Position numbers and translations under genes: made by a program. From positions 1 through 64,000 of the forward strand of contig NZ_LMUO01000015.1 in assembly GCF_009765905.1 (NCBI RefSeq): DNA of 64,000 nucleotides. The letters run 5' to 3'. This document shows, piece by piece, positions 35,518-44,733 of this stretch. This stretch comes from Mucilaginibacter sp. L196 (GTDB lineage: Bacteria > Bacteroidota > Bacteroidia > Sphingobacteriales > Sphingobacteriaceae). The notes below the pieces were generated by a model, which worked only from the letters and a program-made list of their open reading frames with translations, made no database searches and was not told the origin of the DNA. Every line of letters starts with the position of its first letter. Position 1 is the stretch's first letter.

Positions 35518-37857
35518 TTATTTTTTTAACAGATTTAAGATAGATTTCCTCTGAGGCTTATCATCCGAATAATAACCGTAGCCATAACCATAACCATAGC
35601 CGTAACCAGAACCATAACTGCCATTGCGAGAGAGGTCGACGCCATTAAATACTATGTTTAGATTGCGGAATAATCCTTTTTGCCTTAGATCCTCAATTAC
35701 CGGAATCTGCGATTTGTATGTATAGTTGTAACGCACTACATACAAAGTAGCATCCGCCCATTGCGACAATATTTGCGCATCTGTAACCAGGCCAATTGGT
35801 GGGGCATCAAGTATTACATAATCGAAATCCTTTTTCAATTGCTCAATTAATACATCAAGCTTACCATTTAGCAATAATTCGGCCGGGTTAGGAGGATTGG
35901 GCCCGCTTGTAATAATTGAATAATTTTCCTGGTGTGGTATCGGTTTTAAAATATCAGCATAACTATTTTGATCTATTAAATAATTTGATATACCGATTTG
36001 ATTATCAATACCTAAAGCAACATTCAATTTAGGCTTACGTAAATCAAGTTCAAGAATAACAACTTTTTTACCTGTTGTTGCTAAACTTGCACCTAAGTTT
36101 AATGATACAAAAGATTTTCCTTCGCCGCTGATAGATGAGGTAAATAATAACACTTTATCATTTTTACCTGGGATAATGTATTGCAGGTTTGAACGCATAG
36201 CGCGTATTTGCTCCGCAAGCATTGACCGGGGTTTTGATATTACTATCAATGGATCATAATCCGCGGCTTGGGATATATCTGCAATAATCGGGGTATCGGT
36301 ATGTTTTTCAATATCGCTACGTTTTCTCACCTTTACATTTAATACTTCCTTACCTGTAATAACACCAAACGGTAAAAATAAACCCAATAATAAAAATGTT
36401 AAATATAATGTAGATTTAACGGGTTTAATTGGGATATAATTGCCACGTGCTGCATTAATAGTCCGGCTATCAGCTGTGGTTGATGCCAAAGACAGGGCAG
36501 TTTCTTCGCGCTTTTGCAACAGATAAGTAAATAAGGTATTTTTTATATCCTGCTCGCGCATTACATCAATTAATCCGCGTTCTTTTAAAGGAACGTTGCG
36601 AATATTTGATTCAAATTGATTGCTTATAGCTTGCAATTGTTTTTGGCTTTCTAATAAGCTGCTTTTTAAATTTTGCACTGTTTGAGCTATTGTTTGCCTC
36701 AGTGCACTTATCTGATCGTTTATTGAACTTATAACCGGGTTAGTTTCAGGAATCGTTCTTAATAAACTTTCTTTTCTTAACTGCGCTTCCCCTAGTTGTT
36801 GAACCAGTGCAAGCAAAGTAGGATCGGCTATGCCTAACATAGCCGGCAATTTAGCCTGCCCAGTACTGGGGCTGGATAAATAGCTTTCCAAATTTTTCAA
36901 ACTTCCCATTTGAAGGTTTAACTGGGTGAGCGCTTGATCATTAGTTTGCATAGCAGTTAAAGCCGCAGTCGACTCAGCAGTTATATCGGTTATTTTGTTA
37001 GTTGATTTATAATCCTGAACATTTTTTTCAACTGAACTTAATTCAATTGCAAGTGAATCAATACGGCCTTTTAAAAACACTAATTGATTAGCTGTTGTAA
37101 TATTCTTATCATCAATACCGGCTTGATTATATTCGTCAACTAATTTATTTAAAACGTCTTTTCCACGATCAACGTTGGCATCTTGTAATTTAATTGATAA
37201 TACGGTCGAATTCTTAGTTGTCGGTTCTATTGACAGGTTAGAAATAATACCTTGAGCAACGTTTGGTGCGGTGTTAAAATTCACAAACAGCAGGTTATTA
37301 TTAATACTAGTATTATCAGTTGTTATCATTATTAAGCCAGCTTCTGTTTGCACTGGCTTATTCACATTTAAAGTTTGCCCATTAAATATTGCCTGGTTTT
37401 TGTTAATTACTTTTACCGACCAGGGTTGGTTATATGTATTTTCATTTGCCTTTAACAACTCTACATTATATCCAATATTTCTATACACAACTACTTCAGA
37501 AATACGATTTTTAACAAAATAGGAATTTTGAAGGTTTAAGTCATTTACCACCTTCTCCACTAATGAATTTGATTTTAATATTTCAATTTCATTATCAATA
37601 ACTTTACCTGATGTGTTTACATTAAGGGATTGTAAGAGATCTTTTTCATCACCCGAACTTTTATTGTCTTTAATTAAAATATCAGTTTCAACAATATATT
37701 GTGGTATTTGCGATCTTATGTATACGTAACCTACTGATAAAGAAATAATAACACATATCAAAAACCATTTCCAGTTTGATATATACTTATGTAAAAATTC
37801 CTGAACGTTTACTTCACTAGCTTTGCTCTGTCCAAACAACTCGTTATCTTGACTCAT
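35518..37857 (-). CDS. Wzc-like polysaccharide co-polymerase/tyrosine autokinase
   Basis: A 779-residue inner-membrane protein. The Wzz-type part has spans near residue 30-50 and near 475-495, with a coiled coil rich in Gln/Leu between them. The cytoplasmic kinase part has Walker A SSISGEGKS near 575, the Walker A' block ELDLRKPKL and Walker B DYVILDAPP near 680. The tail is Tyr-rich (about ten Tyr in a YG-type run, residues ~755-775), the autophosphorylated cluster of such kinases. It controls chain length and export together with the Wza-like protein, whose gene is 17 nt upstream. Confidence 0.9.
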   Translation of the reverse strand: MSQDNELFGQSKASEVNVQEFLHKYISNWKWFLICVIISLSVGYVYIRSQIPQYIVETDILIKDNKSSGDEKDLLQSLNVNTSGKVIDNEIEILKSNSLVEKVVNDLNLQNSYFVKNRISEVVVYRNIGYNVELLKANENTYNQPWSVKVINKNQAIFNGQTLNVNKPVQTEAGLIMITTDNTSINNNLLFVNFNTAPNVAQGIISNLSIEPTTKNSTVLSIKLQDANVDRGKDVLNKLVDEYNQAGIDDKNITTANQLVFLKGRIDSLAIELSSVEKNVQDYKSTNKITDITAESTAALTAMQTNDQALTQLNLQMGSLKNLESYLSSPSTGQAKLPAMLGIADPTLLALVQQLGEAQLRKESLLRTIPETNPVISSINDQISALRQTIAQTVQNLKSSLLESQKQLQAISNQFESNIRNVPLKERGLIDVMREQDIKNTLFTYLLQKREETALSLASTTADSRTINAARGNYIPIKPVKSTLYLTFLLLGLFLPFGVITGKEVLNVKVRKRSDIEKHTDTPIIADISQAADYDPLIVISKPRSMLAEQIRAMRSNLQYIIPGKNDKVLLFTSSISGEGKSFVSLNLGASLATTGKKVVILELDLRKPKLNVALGIDNQIGISNYLIDQNSYADILKPIPHQENYSIITSGPNPPNPAELLLNGKLDVLIEQLKKDFDYVILDAPPIGLVTDAQILSQWADATLYVVRYNYTYKSQIPVIEDLRQKGLFRNLNIVFNGVDLSRNGSYGSGYGYGYGYGYGYYSDDKPQRKSILNLLKK

Positions 37858-37874
37858 TTTTTAAATTGAACTAA

Positions 37875-38669
37875 TTATCTTCTAAATATTACTAAAATCA
37901 ACGAAATTAAGGTTGCCGCAATAGATACATATTGTATAGTTCTATCTGTTTGTTGTGTTTTAGTTTTGGCGGGCTTAACATAAACTATATCGTTGGAGTG
38001 TAAGTAATAGTATGGCGAGCTAAAAACATCCCTTTTGCTAAAATCAACATTAGCGAATACTTTTTTGCCATTAACATCCCTAATGATTTCTATACTATCT
38101 CTTCTGGCATATAATGTAAGGTCACCCGCCATGCTTATCGCTTCCGGTAAAGTAATCATTTCGTTAGGTATATTATATACGTCAGGGCGGGCTACTTCGC
38201 CTAATATCGATATTTTAAAATTCAAAAATCTGACTAATACTGTGGGTTCCTTTAAATATACGCTTAATAGTTTTTTAAGGGTATCTCTTACCTGTGTTGT
38301 GGTGTATTCACTCACTTTTACATTCCCAATTAGCGGAAGCTCAATTTCACCGGATGGATCAACAAGATAACCAGGCTGAGTCATTTGGCCTGCCCCGGCC
38401 GAAGAAGAGGGTGAGCTGCCACCGGCCATACTACTTGTTCCGGTATATGGGTTAAAGAAGCTACTCGCTTCAGGACTTAATGAGTTTACATATATGGATA
38501 AAATATCACCTGGTTGTATTCTCGGAATATATGCTTTAGCAATCGTTACTGTATCCTGGCGCCCTGGTGGGCTTGCAAAGTATTTCAAATTTTTCTCGCT
38601 GCCACAGGCAGAGAAGAAGAAAGCAATCAATGTAAATAACGATATTTTTTTTAGTGTATTTTTAATCAT
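37875..38669 (-). CDS. Wza-like outer-membrane polysaccharide export lipoprotein
   Basis: A 264-residue lipoprotein (lipobox FFSAC, C22) with the polysaccharide export domain: RIQPGDILSIYV, then PGYLVDPSGEIELPLIGNV and an SLBB-type segment KISILGEVARPDVY. The last ~20 residues form a hydrophobic helix, as in Wza-type exporters. It is the outer-membrane exit channel and the first gene of the polysaccharide operon; the promoter at 38744-38751 drives it. Confidence 0.88.
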   Translation of the reverse strand: MIKNTLKKISLFTLIAFFFSACGSEKNLKYFASPPGRQDTVTIAKAYIPRIQPGDILSIYVNSLSPEASSFFNPYTGTSSMAGGSSPSSSAGAGQMTQPGYLVDPSGEIELPLIGNVKVSEYTTTQVRDTLKKLLSVYLKEPTVLVRFLNFKISILGEVARPDVYNIPNEMITLPEAISMAGDLTLYARRDSIEIIRDVNGKKVFANVDFSKRDVFSSPYYYLHSNDIVYVKPAKTKTQQTDRTIQYVSIAATLISLILVIFRR

Positions 38670-38743
38670 ACAAGAAGTGGGTTGACATAAAATAGTAATT
38701 GTAATATAGGCTTATATAAACCTGTTTACTTTTATAGTTTGTC

Positions 38744-38751
38744 CAAAGATA
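38744..38751 (-). promoter_or_regulatory. -7 promoter element of the polysaccharide operon
   Basis: TATCTTTG on the minus strand matches the Bacteroidota TAnnTTTG consensus, 75 nt upstream of the Wza-like start codon. No clear -33 TTTG was found at the usual distance. Confidence 0.45.
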
Positions 38752-39017
38752 AAATTTAAATACCTTTTGATGACACTTTTATGATACAATGGCTCTATTT
38801 AAAACGTAAGCATCTGGGAATCATTCGGCAAATATATTTATATTCAGTTCAAGCATAGCTAAAATTACATTATTTTTATTTTAAATAGCGATTAATTATC
38901 ATTGTTAAAAATCATCCTTCAATAAGGTGAAAAAAAATCAATTATTGAGTTAATAAAGCAAAATCACAGAATATACTTTTTTGAAATTACTGTACCCATA
39001 ACCCATAATAAATTATT

Positions 39018-39025
39018 TAGTTTTG
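39018..39025 (+). promoter_or_regulatory. -7 promoter element of the GH16 gene
   Basis: TAGTTTTG on the plus strand matches TAnnTTTG, ending 17 nt before the start codon at 39043. A TTTG 34 nt upstream is too far to be the -33 element, so support is only the -7 match. Confidence 0.3.
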
Positions 39026-39042
39026 TTTTTTATCAAATATTT

Positions 39043-39864
39043 ATGAAATATTTCTGCTCATGTCTGTTTGTTTTTTTTCTTCCACATTTAGCAGTTGCAC
39101 AGAACAAACCCGATACATTATTTTTTGAAGACTTTAATAACACTTCACTTAATAGGGTAAAGTGGAATGTTGAAATTACAGGCAATACCGTTAATAATGA
39201 ACAACAGGCTTATGTAGATTCAGCATCTGTGCTTACTCTAAAAGATGACAAATTAGAAATAAAACCTGTGTATCACCCGGGTTATGTTAGCAATAGACAA
39301 CGAAAGTATGATTTTCTTTCAGCACGCATTAATACACGATCAAAGTTTGAATTTACTTACGGAACAGCATCCGCACGTATTAAAATGAGTGGCGGCGCGG
39401 GCTTATGGCCTGCCTTTTGGGCATTGGGCGAGGGCAAATGGCCCGACTGCGGGGAGATTGATATGATGGAAACCGTTGGCGATTCATCGTGGGTGAGCCA
39501 TGCCATGCATGGGCCTGGTTATTTTGGCAATACGCCAATTGCTTACCGTTATCATTTCTCACAAGGTATTGATGTTACCCAATGGCATGTATATAGTGTT
39601 GATTGGACTGCCGATCATATGATTTTTAGTGTGGACGAAAAAGTTACTTACACCGTTACACGTGCAATGGTTGAACATTATGGACGCTGGGCCTATGATA
39701 ATCCTAAATATATCATACTAAACTTCGCATTGGGTGGTGGTTACCCTTTCGCCGTTAATAAAGTTACCACACCGTATTATGGCTTATCACAAAGCACTGT
39801 TGATAAGATCAAACAAGGCAAAGCGATAATGCAGGTTGATTGGGTATTAGTGACTAAAAACTAG
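39043..39864 (+). CDS. secreted GH16-family beta-glucanase
   Basis: A 273-residue secreted enzyme (signal peptide to about AVAQ). The GH16 active site E138-I-D140-M-M-E143 is visible, with the nucleophile E138 and acid/base E143, and the flanking PAFWALGEGKWPD segment is typical. Such enzymes hydrolyse beta-1,3- or beta-1,3-1,4-glucans or other polysaccharides; the substrate is not shown. The glycan locus is divergently transcribed next to it, but a link is not evident. Full length, with no carbohydrate-binding module. Confidence 0.88.
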   Translation: MKYFCSCLFVFFLPHLAVAQNKPDTLFFEDFNNTSLNRVKWNVEITGNTVNNEQQAYVDSASVLTLKDDKLEIKPVYHPGYVSNRQRKYDFLSARINTRSKFEFTYGTASARIKMSGGAGLWPAFWALGEGKWPDCGEIDMMETVGDSSWVSHAMHGPGYFGNTPIAYRYHFSQGIDVTQWHVYSVDWTADHMIFSVDEKVTYTVTRAMVEHYGRWAYDNPKYIILNFALGGGYPFAVNKVTTPYYGLSQSTVDKIKQGKAIMQVDWVLVTKN

Positions 39865-39934
39865 CGCGTCTTTGTATATATGGTTTAGGGTTAGGATAAA
39901 ACAATTGATTATATTGATTGACTATTTGTATTGA

Positions 39935-41095
39935 ATGAAGATCAAACTAACCTTACTCCTACTGCTTTTATTTTCGTCGAAGTTGCTTTTGGCACAGGAC
40001 GAAGCTTTTGCACGAAAAATAGTCGACACTTTATCTTCGCGCCATTTTTGGGGCAGGGGATACACCAAACATGGTGTACACAAAGCCGAAAAATATTTAG
40101 CTGCACAGTTTAAAACCATCGGACTTAAACCAATGGATGGCAAAAGTTTTTTACAGCCTTTTTCTTATTCGGTAAATACTTATCCAGGAAAAATGAATGT
40201 AGCCATAAACGGAGAGCCGCTAATACCGGGACAGGATTTTATTGTGAGCCCGGAAAGCCAGGGAATAAAAAAGGCCATGCAACTTGAAGAGCAAGACAGC
40301 ACACATTTTGTTAATGTTGCCGATAGGGTTATGGTTGTAAAAGAGAATAAACTAACCTGGTCGGCAGAGCAGAAAGCTAAGGACTATATCGTAATTGAGG
40401 TTAACAAAAGCTTGTTTAAGTCTAAACCGGCATCCATCAGCATTAATATTAAAAGCAAGCTGATAGCTAAATTTAAAACCGCCAACATTTGCGGCATAGT
40501 TAAGGGTACATCAAAACCCGATTCGGTTATAGTTTATACGGCGCATTATGATCATCTGGGCGGCATGGGGAGAAAAACCTTTTTCCCTGGAGCCAATGAT
40601 AATGCAAGCGGCGTTGCGCAGGTATTGTCCCTTGCCAAATACTACGCTGCGCATCCACAGCCTTATACAATGGCATTTATACTTTTTTCGGGTGAAGAAA
40701 TTGGTTTATTGGGGTCAAAGTATTTTACAGAGCATCCGCTGATACCACTAAAGAGTATTCGTTTCTTAGTTAATCTGGATCTGGAAGGCACAGGAATTGA
40801 TGGCATTACCGTTGTTAATGCAACAATTTACCCCAAGGAATTCAATATGCTAAAGCAAATTAATAACAAAGACGGTTTATTGGCAAAGGTTAATTCCAGG
40901 GGGGAAGCAGCTAACAGCGATCATTATTTTTTCTCAAAAAACAACGTCCCGGCTTTTTACATTTATACACTTGGAGGTATAAAAGCCTATCATGATATTT
41001 ATGATATAAGCGCAACCCTGCCAATGAATAAATACAACGATATATTTACGCTACTATTAAAATTTAACAATGCATTAATGAATAAGCAGCAGTAA
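39935..41095 (+). CDS. secreted M28-family zinc aminopeptidase
   Basis: A 386-residue protein with signal peptide (MKIKLTLLLLLLFSSKLLLAQ). The M28 metal ligands appear in order: HYDHLGG (near residue 205), PGANDNASG (Asp), SGEEIGLLGS (Glu pair near 251), then NLDLEGTG and later SDHYFF. It probably removes N-terminal residues from peptides in the periplasm. It lies 70 nt after the GH16 gene and 25 nt before the dehydrogenase gene. Confidence 0.87.
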   Translation: MKIKLTLLLLLLFSSKLLLAQDEAFARKIVDTLSSRHFWGRGYTKHGVHKAEKYLAAQFKTIGLKPMDGKSFLQPFSYSVNTYPGKMNVAINGEPLIPGQDFIVSPESQGIKKAMQLEEQDSTHFVNVADRVMVVKENKLTWSAEQKAKDYIVIEVNKSLFKSKPASISINIKSKLIAKFKTANICGIVKGTSKPDSVIVYTAHYDHLGGMGRKTFFPGANDNASGVAQVLSLAKYYAAHPQPYTMAFILFSGEEIGLLGSKYFTEHPLIPLKSIRFLVNLDLEGTGIDGITVVNATIYPKEFNMLKQINNKDGLLAKVNSRGEAANSDHYFFSKNNVPAFYIYTLGGIKAYHDIYDISATLPMNKYNDIFTLLLKFNNALMNKQQ

Positions 41096-41120
41096 ATTTG
41101 CAATCATCTACCTAAAAAAT

Positions 41121-41978
41121 ATGAGCACAACAAAAATCGGCTGGATAGGCCTTGGCACAATGGGTAATCCAATGTCGCAGCAATTGATAAAAGCAAATTA
41201 CACTGTAACTGTATACAATCGGACCAAAGAAAAAGAAGATGCCATTAAAGCACAGGGCGCAACAACTGCCCCTACTCCATCTGCATTAATACAACAACCA
41301 GATGTGGTCATCATCATGGTATCGGATGATAAAGCCATAAAAGATATTTTTTATGGCGAAGATGGTTTGCTAAGTGCGAAAACATCCCGTAAAGTTATCA
41401 TCAACATGAGTACAGTATCGCCTGCTATCAGTAAGGAGGTTGCGGCTAAATGTTTAGAACAAGGCAACCATTATTTGGATGCGCCGGTATCAGGCAGCGT
41501 GAAACAAGCCCAGGAAGGCACCTTGGTTGTGATGGTTGGCGGTGATGCAGCGGCATTTGAACAAGTTAAACCCGTGTTGGAAAAATTAGGCAAACTGGCC
41601 ATGCGGGTTGGCGACAATGGTGCGGGTAATGTTGCTAAACTCGCTATTAACACGCTATTAGGTTTTGCGGCGCAGGGTTTAGCGGAAGCTGTTATTTTAG
41701 CAAGGAATAATGGCATTGATCCTGGTGATTTGACTACGCTAATTAACAACAGCGCTTTAGGTAGTGCATTTGGTAAAATAAAAGGCGATGCTATTATTAA
41801 CGATAATTACAAGGCTGCCTTTGCATTGAAACTAATTGCTAAGGATCTTCGCTTGGCAAAGGACATTGGGCTTTCTACACCGCTTGGTGAAACTGTGTAT
41901 CAAACCTTTCAGCAAGCAGAGGCTGAGTATGGTAATGAAGATATTATTGCGATAATTAAGCAGGTAGACCACAAATAA
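41121..41978 (+). CDS. NAD(P)-dependent beta-hydroxyacid dehydrogenase (HIBADH/GLYR family)
   Basis: A 285-residue enzyme with the Rossmann motif GWIGLGTMGNPM at the start, the substrate-loop DAPVSGSV near residue 120, and the catalytic Lys region GNVAKLAINTLL near 171. These are the family signatures of 3-hydroxyisobutyrate dehydrogenase and glyoxylate/succinic semialdehyde reductases. The exact substrate cannot be assigned. It is cytoplasmic and on the same strand as the peptidase gene. Confidence 0.88.
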   Translation: MSTTKIGWIGLGTMGNPMSQQLIKANYTVTVYNRTKEKEDAIKAQGATTAPTPSALIQQPDVVIIMVSDDKAIKDIFYGEDGLLSAKTSRKVIINMSTVSPAISKEVAAKCLEQGNHYLDAPVSGSVKQAQEGTLVVMVGGDAAAFEQVKPVLEKLGKLAMRVGDNGAGNVAKLAINTLLGFAAQGLAEAVILARNNGIDPGDLTTLINNSALGSAFGKIKGDAIINDNYKAAFALKLIAKDLRLAKDIGLSTPLGETVYQTFQQAEAEYGNEDIIAIIKQVDHK

Positions 41979-41987
41979 CTAAAAAAA

Positions 41988-42392
41988 TCAGTATTGCTCA
42001 ATCACCTTTTGTATTGTCCAGTGATGACCAAACGGATCTATAATATCGTCTTGCCGGAAACCATAATCATAATCCTGCGCGGATGATATTTCTTTTGCAC
42101 CGACAGCCAGGGCTTGTGCCATTACCGAACCCACATCATCAACCATTAAACCAACATTAGTTGTTGCGCCATTACAACTTAGCGGGCTGAATGCCTTTTT
42201 AATATAATTTTCTTCATGTAAATGAAACATGGCGCCATCAATAGTAAACTAGGCAACGTGTATGCTTCCATCGTCATTGTTAAATCTGCGCAGTTCGATA
42301 GCACCAAATGCGTTTTTATAAAAATCAATATTAATAGTGCCGTTTCGTATATATAATACTGGCGCAAACGTTGCTTTAAACTGATTTTTCAT
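41988..42392 (-). pseudogene. VOC/glyoxalase-family (PhnB-like) gene with an in-frame stop
   Basis: From ATG at 42392 the frame runs 47 codons (..IDFYKNAFGAIELRRFN.. to GSIHVA), meets TAG at 42249-42251, and continues in the same frame with FTIDGAMFHLHEENYIKK to a normal stop at 41988. The joined protein (about 134 residues) is a complete PhnB-like VOC domain. The single nonsense codon sits where relatives usually have an acidic or similar residue, consistent with GAG to TAG. It could instead be a sequencing error. Confidence 0.75.
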
Positions 42393-42500
42393 GCCCTATG
42401 TTTTATACTAATAAATTTATGCACTAAAAATTTCATGTGCAAACTACCAATCACACAAACATTTACCTGTTACGTTGGTTGAAAATAAAAAAACAAACAC

Positions 42501-43025
42501 ATGGATTTATCAGTCGACCGCCGTCTCCGCCATTGGTGGGTATTTTTATTAAGAGGGATACTTTTTATTTTAGTAAGTATCTGGATGATTGCTTCACCGC
42601 TTACAAGCTTTGTAGCTTTAGGTTTCTTTTTCGGGTTGGTTATCTTTATCGCCGGATTAGGCGAATTGCTCCATGCGGTTAGGGACAAAACCGAAACTAA
42701 CAGGGGCTGGCACATATTTTTAGGCGTAGTTGATTTGATACTCGGCCTGGTGCTTATGGGGCATGTAGCTGCGGGTGTAGCGATATTGCGCATTATTGTA
42801 GGCATTTGGTTTATCCTCCGCGGCTTTTCATTGATTAGCTTTTCACGTGCATTAGGAAAATCATTGATATTGACTATAAGCGGCGCCATCATCGTGATAT
42901 TTGGTTTGATGATTATTTTTAATGCCTTTTTTGGCTCGATGACGCTTATTACATTTATAGCGGTAGCCTTTTTTATTACAGGAACATTTAATGTGTGGTT
43001 AGGCTTTAGAATGAAGGCACACTAG
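42501..43025 (+). CDS. HdeD-family (DUF308) membrane protein
   Basis: A 174-residue protein with about six hydrophobic spans in three hairpins, starting MDLSVDRRLRHWWVFLLRGI, the arrangement of the HdeD/DUF308 family. HdeD of E. coli is linked to acid resistance; the molecular function is unknown. It stands alone and ends in a strong terminator shared with the convergent lipoprotein gene. Confidence 0.8.
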   Translation: MDLSVDRRLRHWWVFLLRGILFILVSIWMIASPLTSFVALGFFFGLVIFIAGLGELLHAVRDKTETNRGWHIFLGVVDLILGLVLMGHVAAGVAILRIIVGIWFILRGFSLISFSRALGKSLILTISGAIIVIFGLMIIFNAFFGSMTLITFIAVAFFITGTFNVWLGFRMKAH

Positions 43026-43043
43026 TTAAAAATCGACATAAAC

Positions 43044-43079
43044 AAAAAGCTCCTTTCAAGTAAATGAAAGGAGCTTTTT
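43044..43079. terminator. bidirectional Rho-independent terminator
   Basis: A perfect 15-bp stem (43044-43058 with 43065-43079) with a 6-nt loop carries an A-run at one side and a T-run at the other. It can stop transcription of both the plus-strand HdeD gene and the minus-strand lipoprotein gene. Confidence 0.85.
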
Positions 43080-43096
43080 ATGGTAGAAAATATAGC

Positions 43097-43912
43097 TTAT
43101 TGCTGTGTAACTGCCCCGGTAACAAAATTGATTAAGTAAGTATGCCCCCCGGTTATAATTAAATTTGCCTGATGATTACCCAGGTACTGAATAGAACCTG
43201 CATAATCTACAACATAGGTTTTGGAACCAACCGGACCATTAGACTCTCTAACCTCAGATGTAAAAGTTGCTGTACCTGCGGTTATATCGGTAGTACCCGA
43301 TCCGTTTACAACTAGCAAACCTTTTAATTGGTAATTACAATAAACAGATGTGAATTGATTTTGGATCTGAGGTGGAGTAATACCCTCATGCGAAATTGAG
43401 GTAACAATTGAACCATTAAGTGTAGCTGATTTATATGTACTATCGGTTGCTTTAAAAGTATAGTTTTGAACGTTTGTGTATTCATCCAAAAAAGTTGGGC
43501 TATAATTTTCAACTTTTAGGCTATCATATACGGTGTAGCCATCAACATAACTTGAACTGCAATTGTATACAAAATGGAATTTCCCACTAAGCCATTCCGT
43601 GGTATCACCGGGTAAAACCAAGTGCGTATAAGCGGTGTCAATCACATATCCACATAGTGGATTAAGCGAATTTACTGTCTTCGTTTTTTTACCTGCTACA
43701 ATGCTGGATGGTGCTTTTGCCCCATCATTAATATTGGTACCACCCAATTGGCCGGTAAGTGATTGATTTAAACTTAGCGCAATTTGCTTTGCTGCATCTG
43801 CGTCAGTTATAGGCGAAGTTGAAGCAGGTTTAGTTGCTGCTTTTTTACAGGCAGAATAACAAAACACCACTGCAAGTAATACAATAAATATGCGGGTAAG
43901 GTTTAATTTCAT
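43097..43912 (-). CDS. putative lipoprotein of unknown function
   Basis: About 271 residues. The Met at 43912 is chosen because it starts a lipoprotein signal (MKLNLTRIFIVLLAVVF, lipobox CYSAC, C22); the frame extends upstream to 43939. A Thr/Ser/Pro-rich linker follows, then a beta-rich, Tyr/Ser/Asn-rich domain without a family I know. It is likely on the outer membrane or in the periplasm. Only the lipobox and composition support this. Confidence 0.65.
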   Translation of the reverse strand: MKLNLTRIFIVLLAVVFCYSACKKAATKPASTSPITDADAAKQIALSLNQSLTGQLGGTNINDGAKAPSSIVAGKKTKTVNSLNPLCGYVIDTAYTHLVLPGDTTEWLSGKFHFVYNCSSSYVDGYTVYDSLKVENYSPTFLDEYTNVQNYTFKATDSTYKSATLNGSIVTSISHEGITPPQIQNQFTSVYCNYQLKGLLVVNGSGTTDITAGTATFTSEVRESNGPVGSKTYVVDYAGSIQYLGNHQANLIITGGHTYLINFVTGAVTQQ

Positions 43913-44110
43913 AATTTGTATAAAGTTTAGAATATGCACCTAATGTAAACAATATTAATTAGTTATAGACAAACAGTAGAAGAAAATTGAAATTCAACAA
44001 TCATCAATTAAAAATATTTAGCATTGATTAAATCCGGTTAACTGTATCGTTCAATAACAAATTATAAAGCTGATAATTACATATCTGTTTAATTTATATT
44101 ATCTTTAAAT

Positions 44111-44383
44111 ATGGAAGATCAATCTGTTTGCGCTCATATAAAAGCCATAAAAAGTGTAAAACTTAGCAAGGATAATGTTTGTGAGGAATGCATAAAACAT
44201 AATGGCACCTGGGTGCATTTACGGGTATGCCAAACCTGCGGGGTTACTTTGTGTTGTGATGATTCACCATCAAAACACATGACCAAGCATTACCATGAGA
44301 GCCACCATCCGGTAATTTCTTCTGCACAGCCAGGCGAACGTTGGTTATGGTGTTACCCGGACGAACAATTTGTTGAATATTAA
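44111..44383 (+). CDS. UBP-type zinc finger protein
   Basis: A 90-residue protein made up almost entirely of a ZnF-UBP domain: C-x-H near residue 8, CEECIKHNG, RVCQTCGVTLCCDD, the paired His in HMTKHYHESHHP, and WLWCYPDEQF. Eukaryotic ZnF-UBP domains bind the C-terminal Gly-Gly of ubiquitin; bacterial single-domain forms are of unknown function. All Cys/His ligands are present. It precedes a YdeI-type gene by 14 nt. Confidence 0.85.
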   Translation: MEDQSVCAHIKAIKSVKLSKDNVCEECIKHNGTWVHLRVCQTCGVTLCCDDSPSKHMTKHYHESHHPVISSAQPGERWLWCYPDEQFVEY

Positions 44384-44397
44384 TTTATATAACCCAT

Positions 44398-44619
44398 ATG
44401 CTAAAAAAGGGAGAACACATTGACGGTACACCTACCGAACTACAAGTATTATTGAATAACGACATCGAGGCAAACGCCTTTTTTGAGAGCCTGTCGAAAT
44501 CATATAAACAAGGTTATTCCGATTGGGTAGGATCTGCCAAACAAGAAGAAACCCGCAACATAAGAGCAGGTAAAGCACTCATTATGCTGCAAAACAAACA
44601 AAAAACACTTAAAACTTAG
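44398..44619 (+). CDS. short YdeI/OmpD-associated-type protein
   Basis: A 73-residue protein that matches the C-terminal part of the YdeI/OmpD-associated (OmdA) family: ELQVLLNNDIEANAFFESLS, then SDWVGSAKQEETRN. In longer members this helical segment follows a DUF1801-type domain; here only it is present. It may be a true short form or a truncation; no upstream remnant was noticed. It is 14 nt downstream of the zinc-finger gene. Confidence 0.7.
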   Translation: MLKKGEHIDGTPTELQVLLNNDIEANAFFESLSKSYKQGYSDWVGSAKQEETRNIRAGKALIMLQNKQKTLKT

Positions 44620-44733
44620 CTGCGTAAAATCTGTTTAAACAAAACTTCTGCTATACAATTACGTATTATGCGGTTAAATTATACATTAGCTGTTAAAAAG
44701 CAGTTAGGCCTGCGTTGAGGGTTGCTCATTTTT

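Larger units (their letters stand above)
38670..39042. other. 373-nt divergent intergenic region
   Basis: This region separates the start of the minus-strand polysaccharide operon from the plus-strand GH16 gene. It contains the -7 elements at 38744-38751 (minus) and 39018-39025 (plus). No ORF remnant or repeat was recognised in the rest, which is AT-rich. Confidence 0.6.

Noticed and set aside
38971..38990. TTTG at 38980-38983 as the -33 element of the GH16 promoter
   Set aside because: It is 34 nt from the -7 element, well outside the 17-23 nt usual for Bacteroidota promoters.
42470..42892. 140-codon minus-strand frame across the HdeD gene
   Set aside because: The plus-strand frame encodes a regular six-span membrane protein of known family; the minus-strand product is low in complexity and rich in Pro/Lys/Thr, as expected for an antisense shadow.
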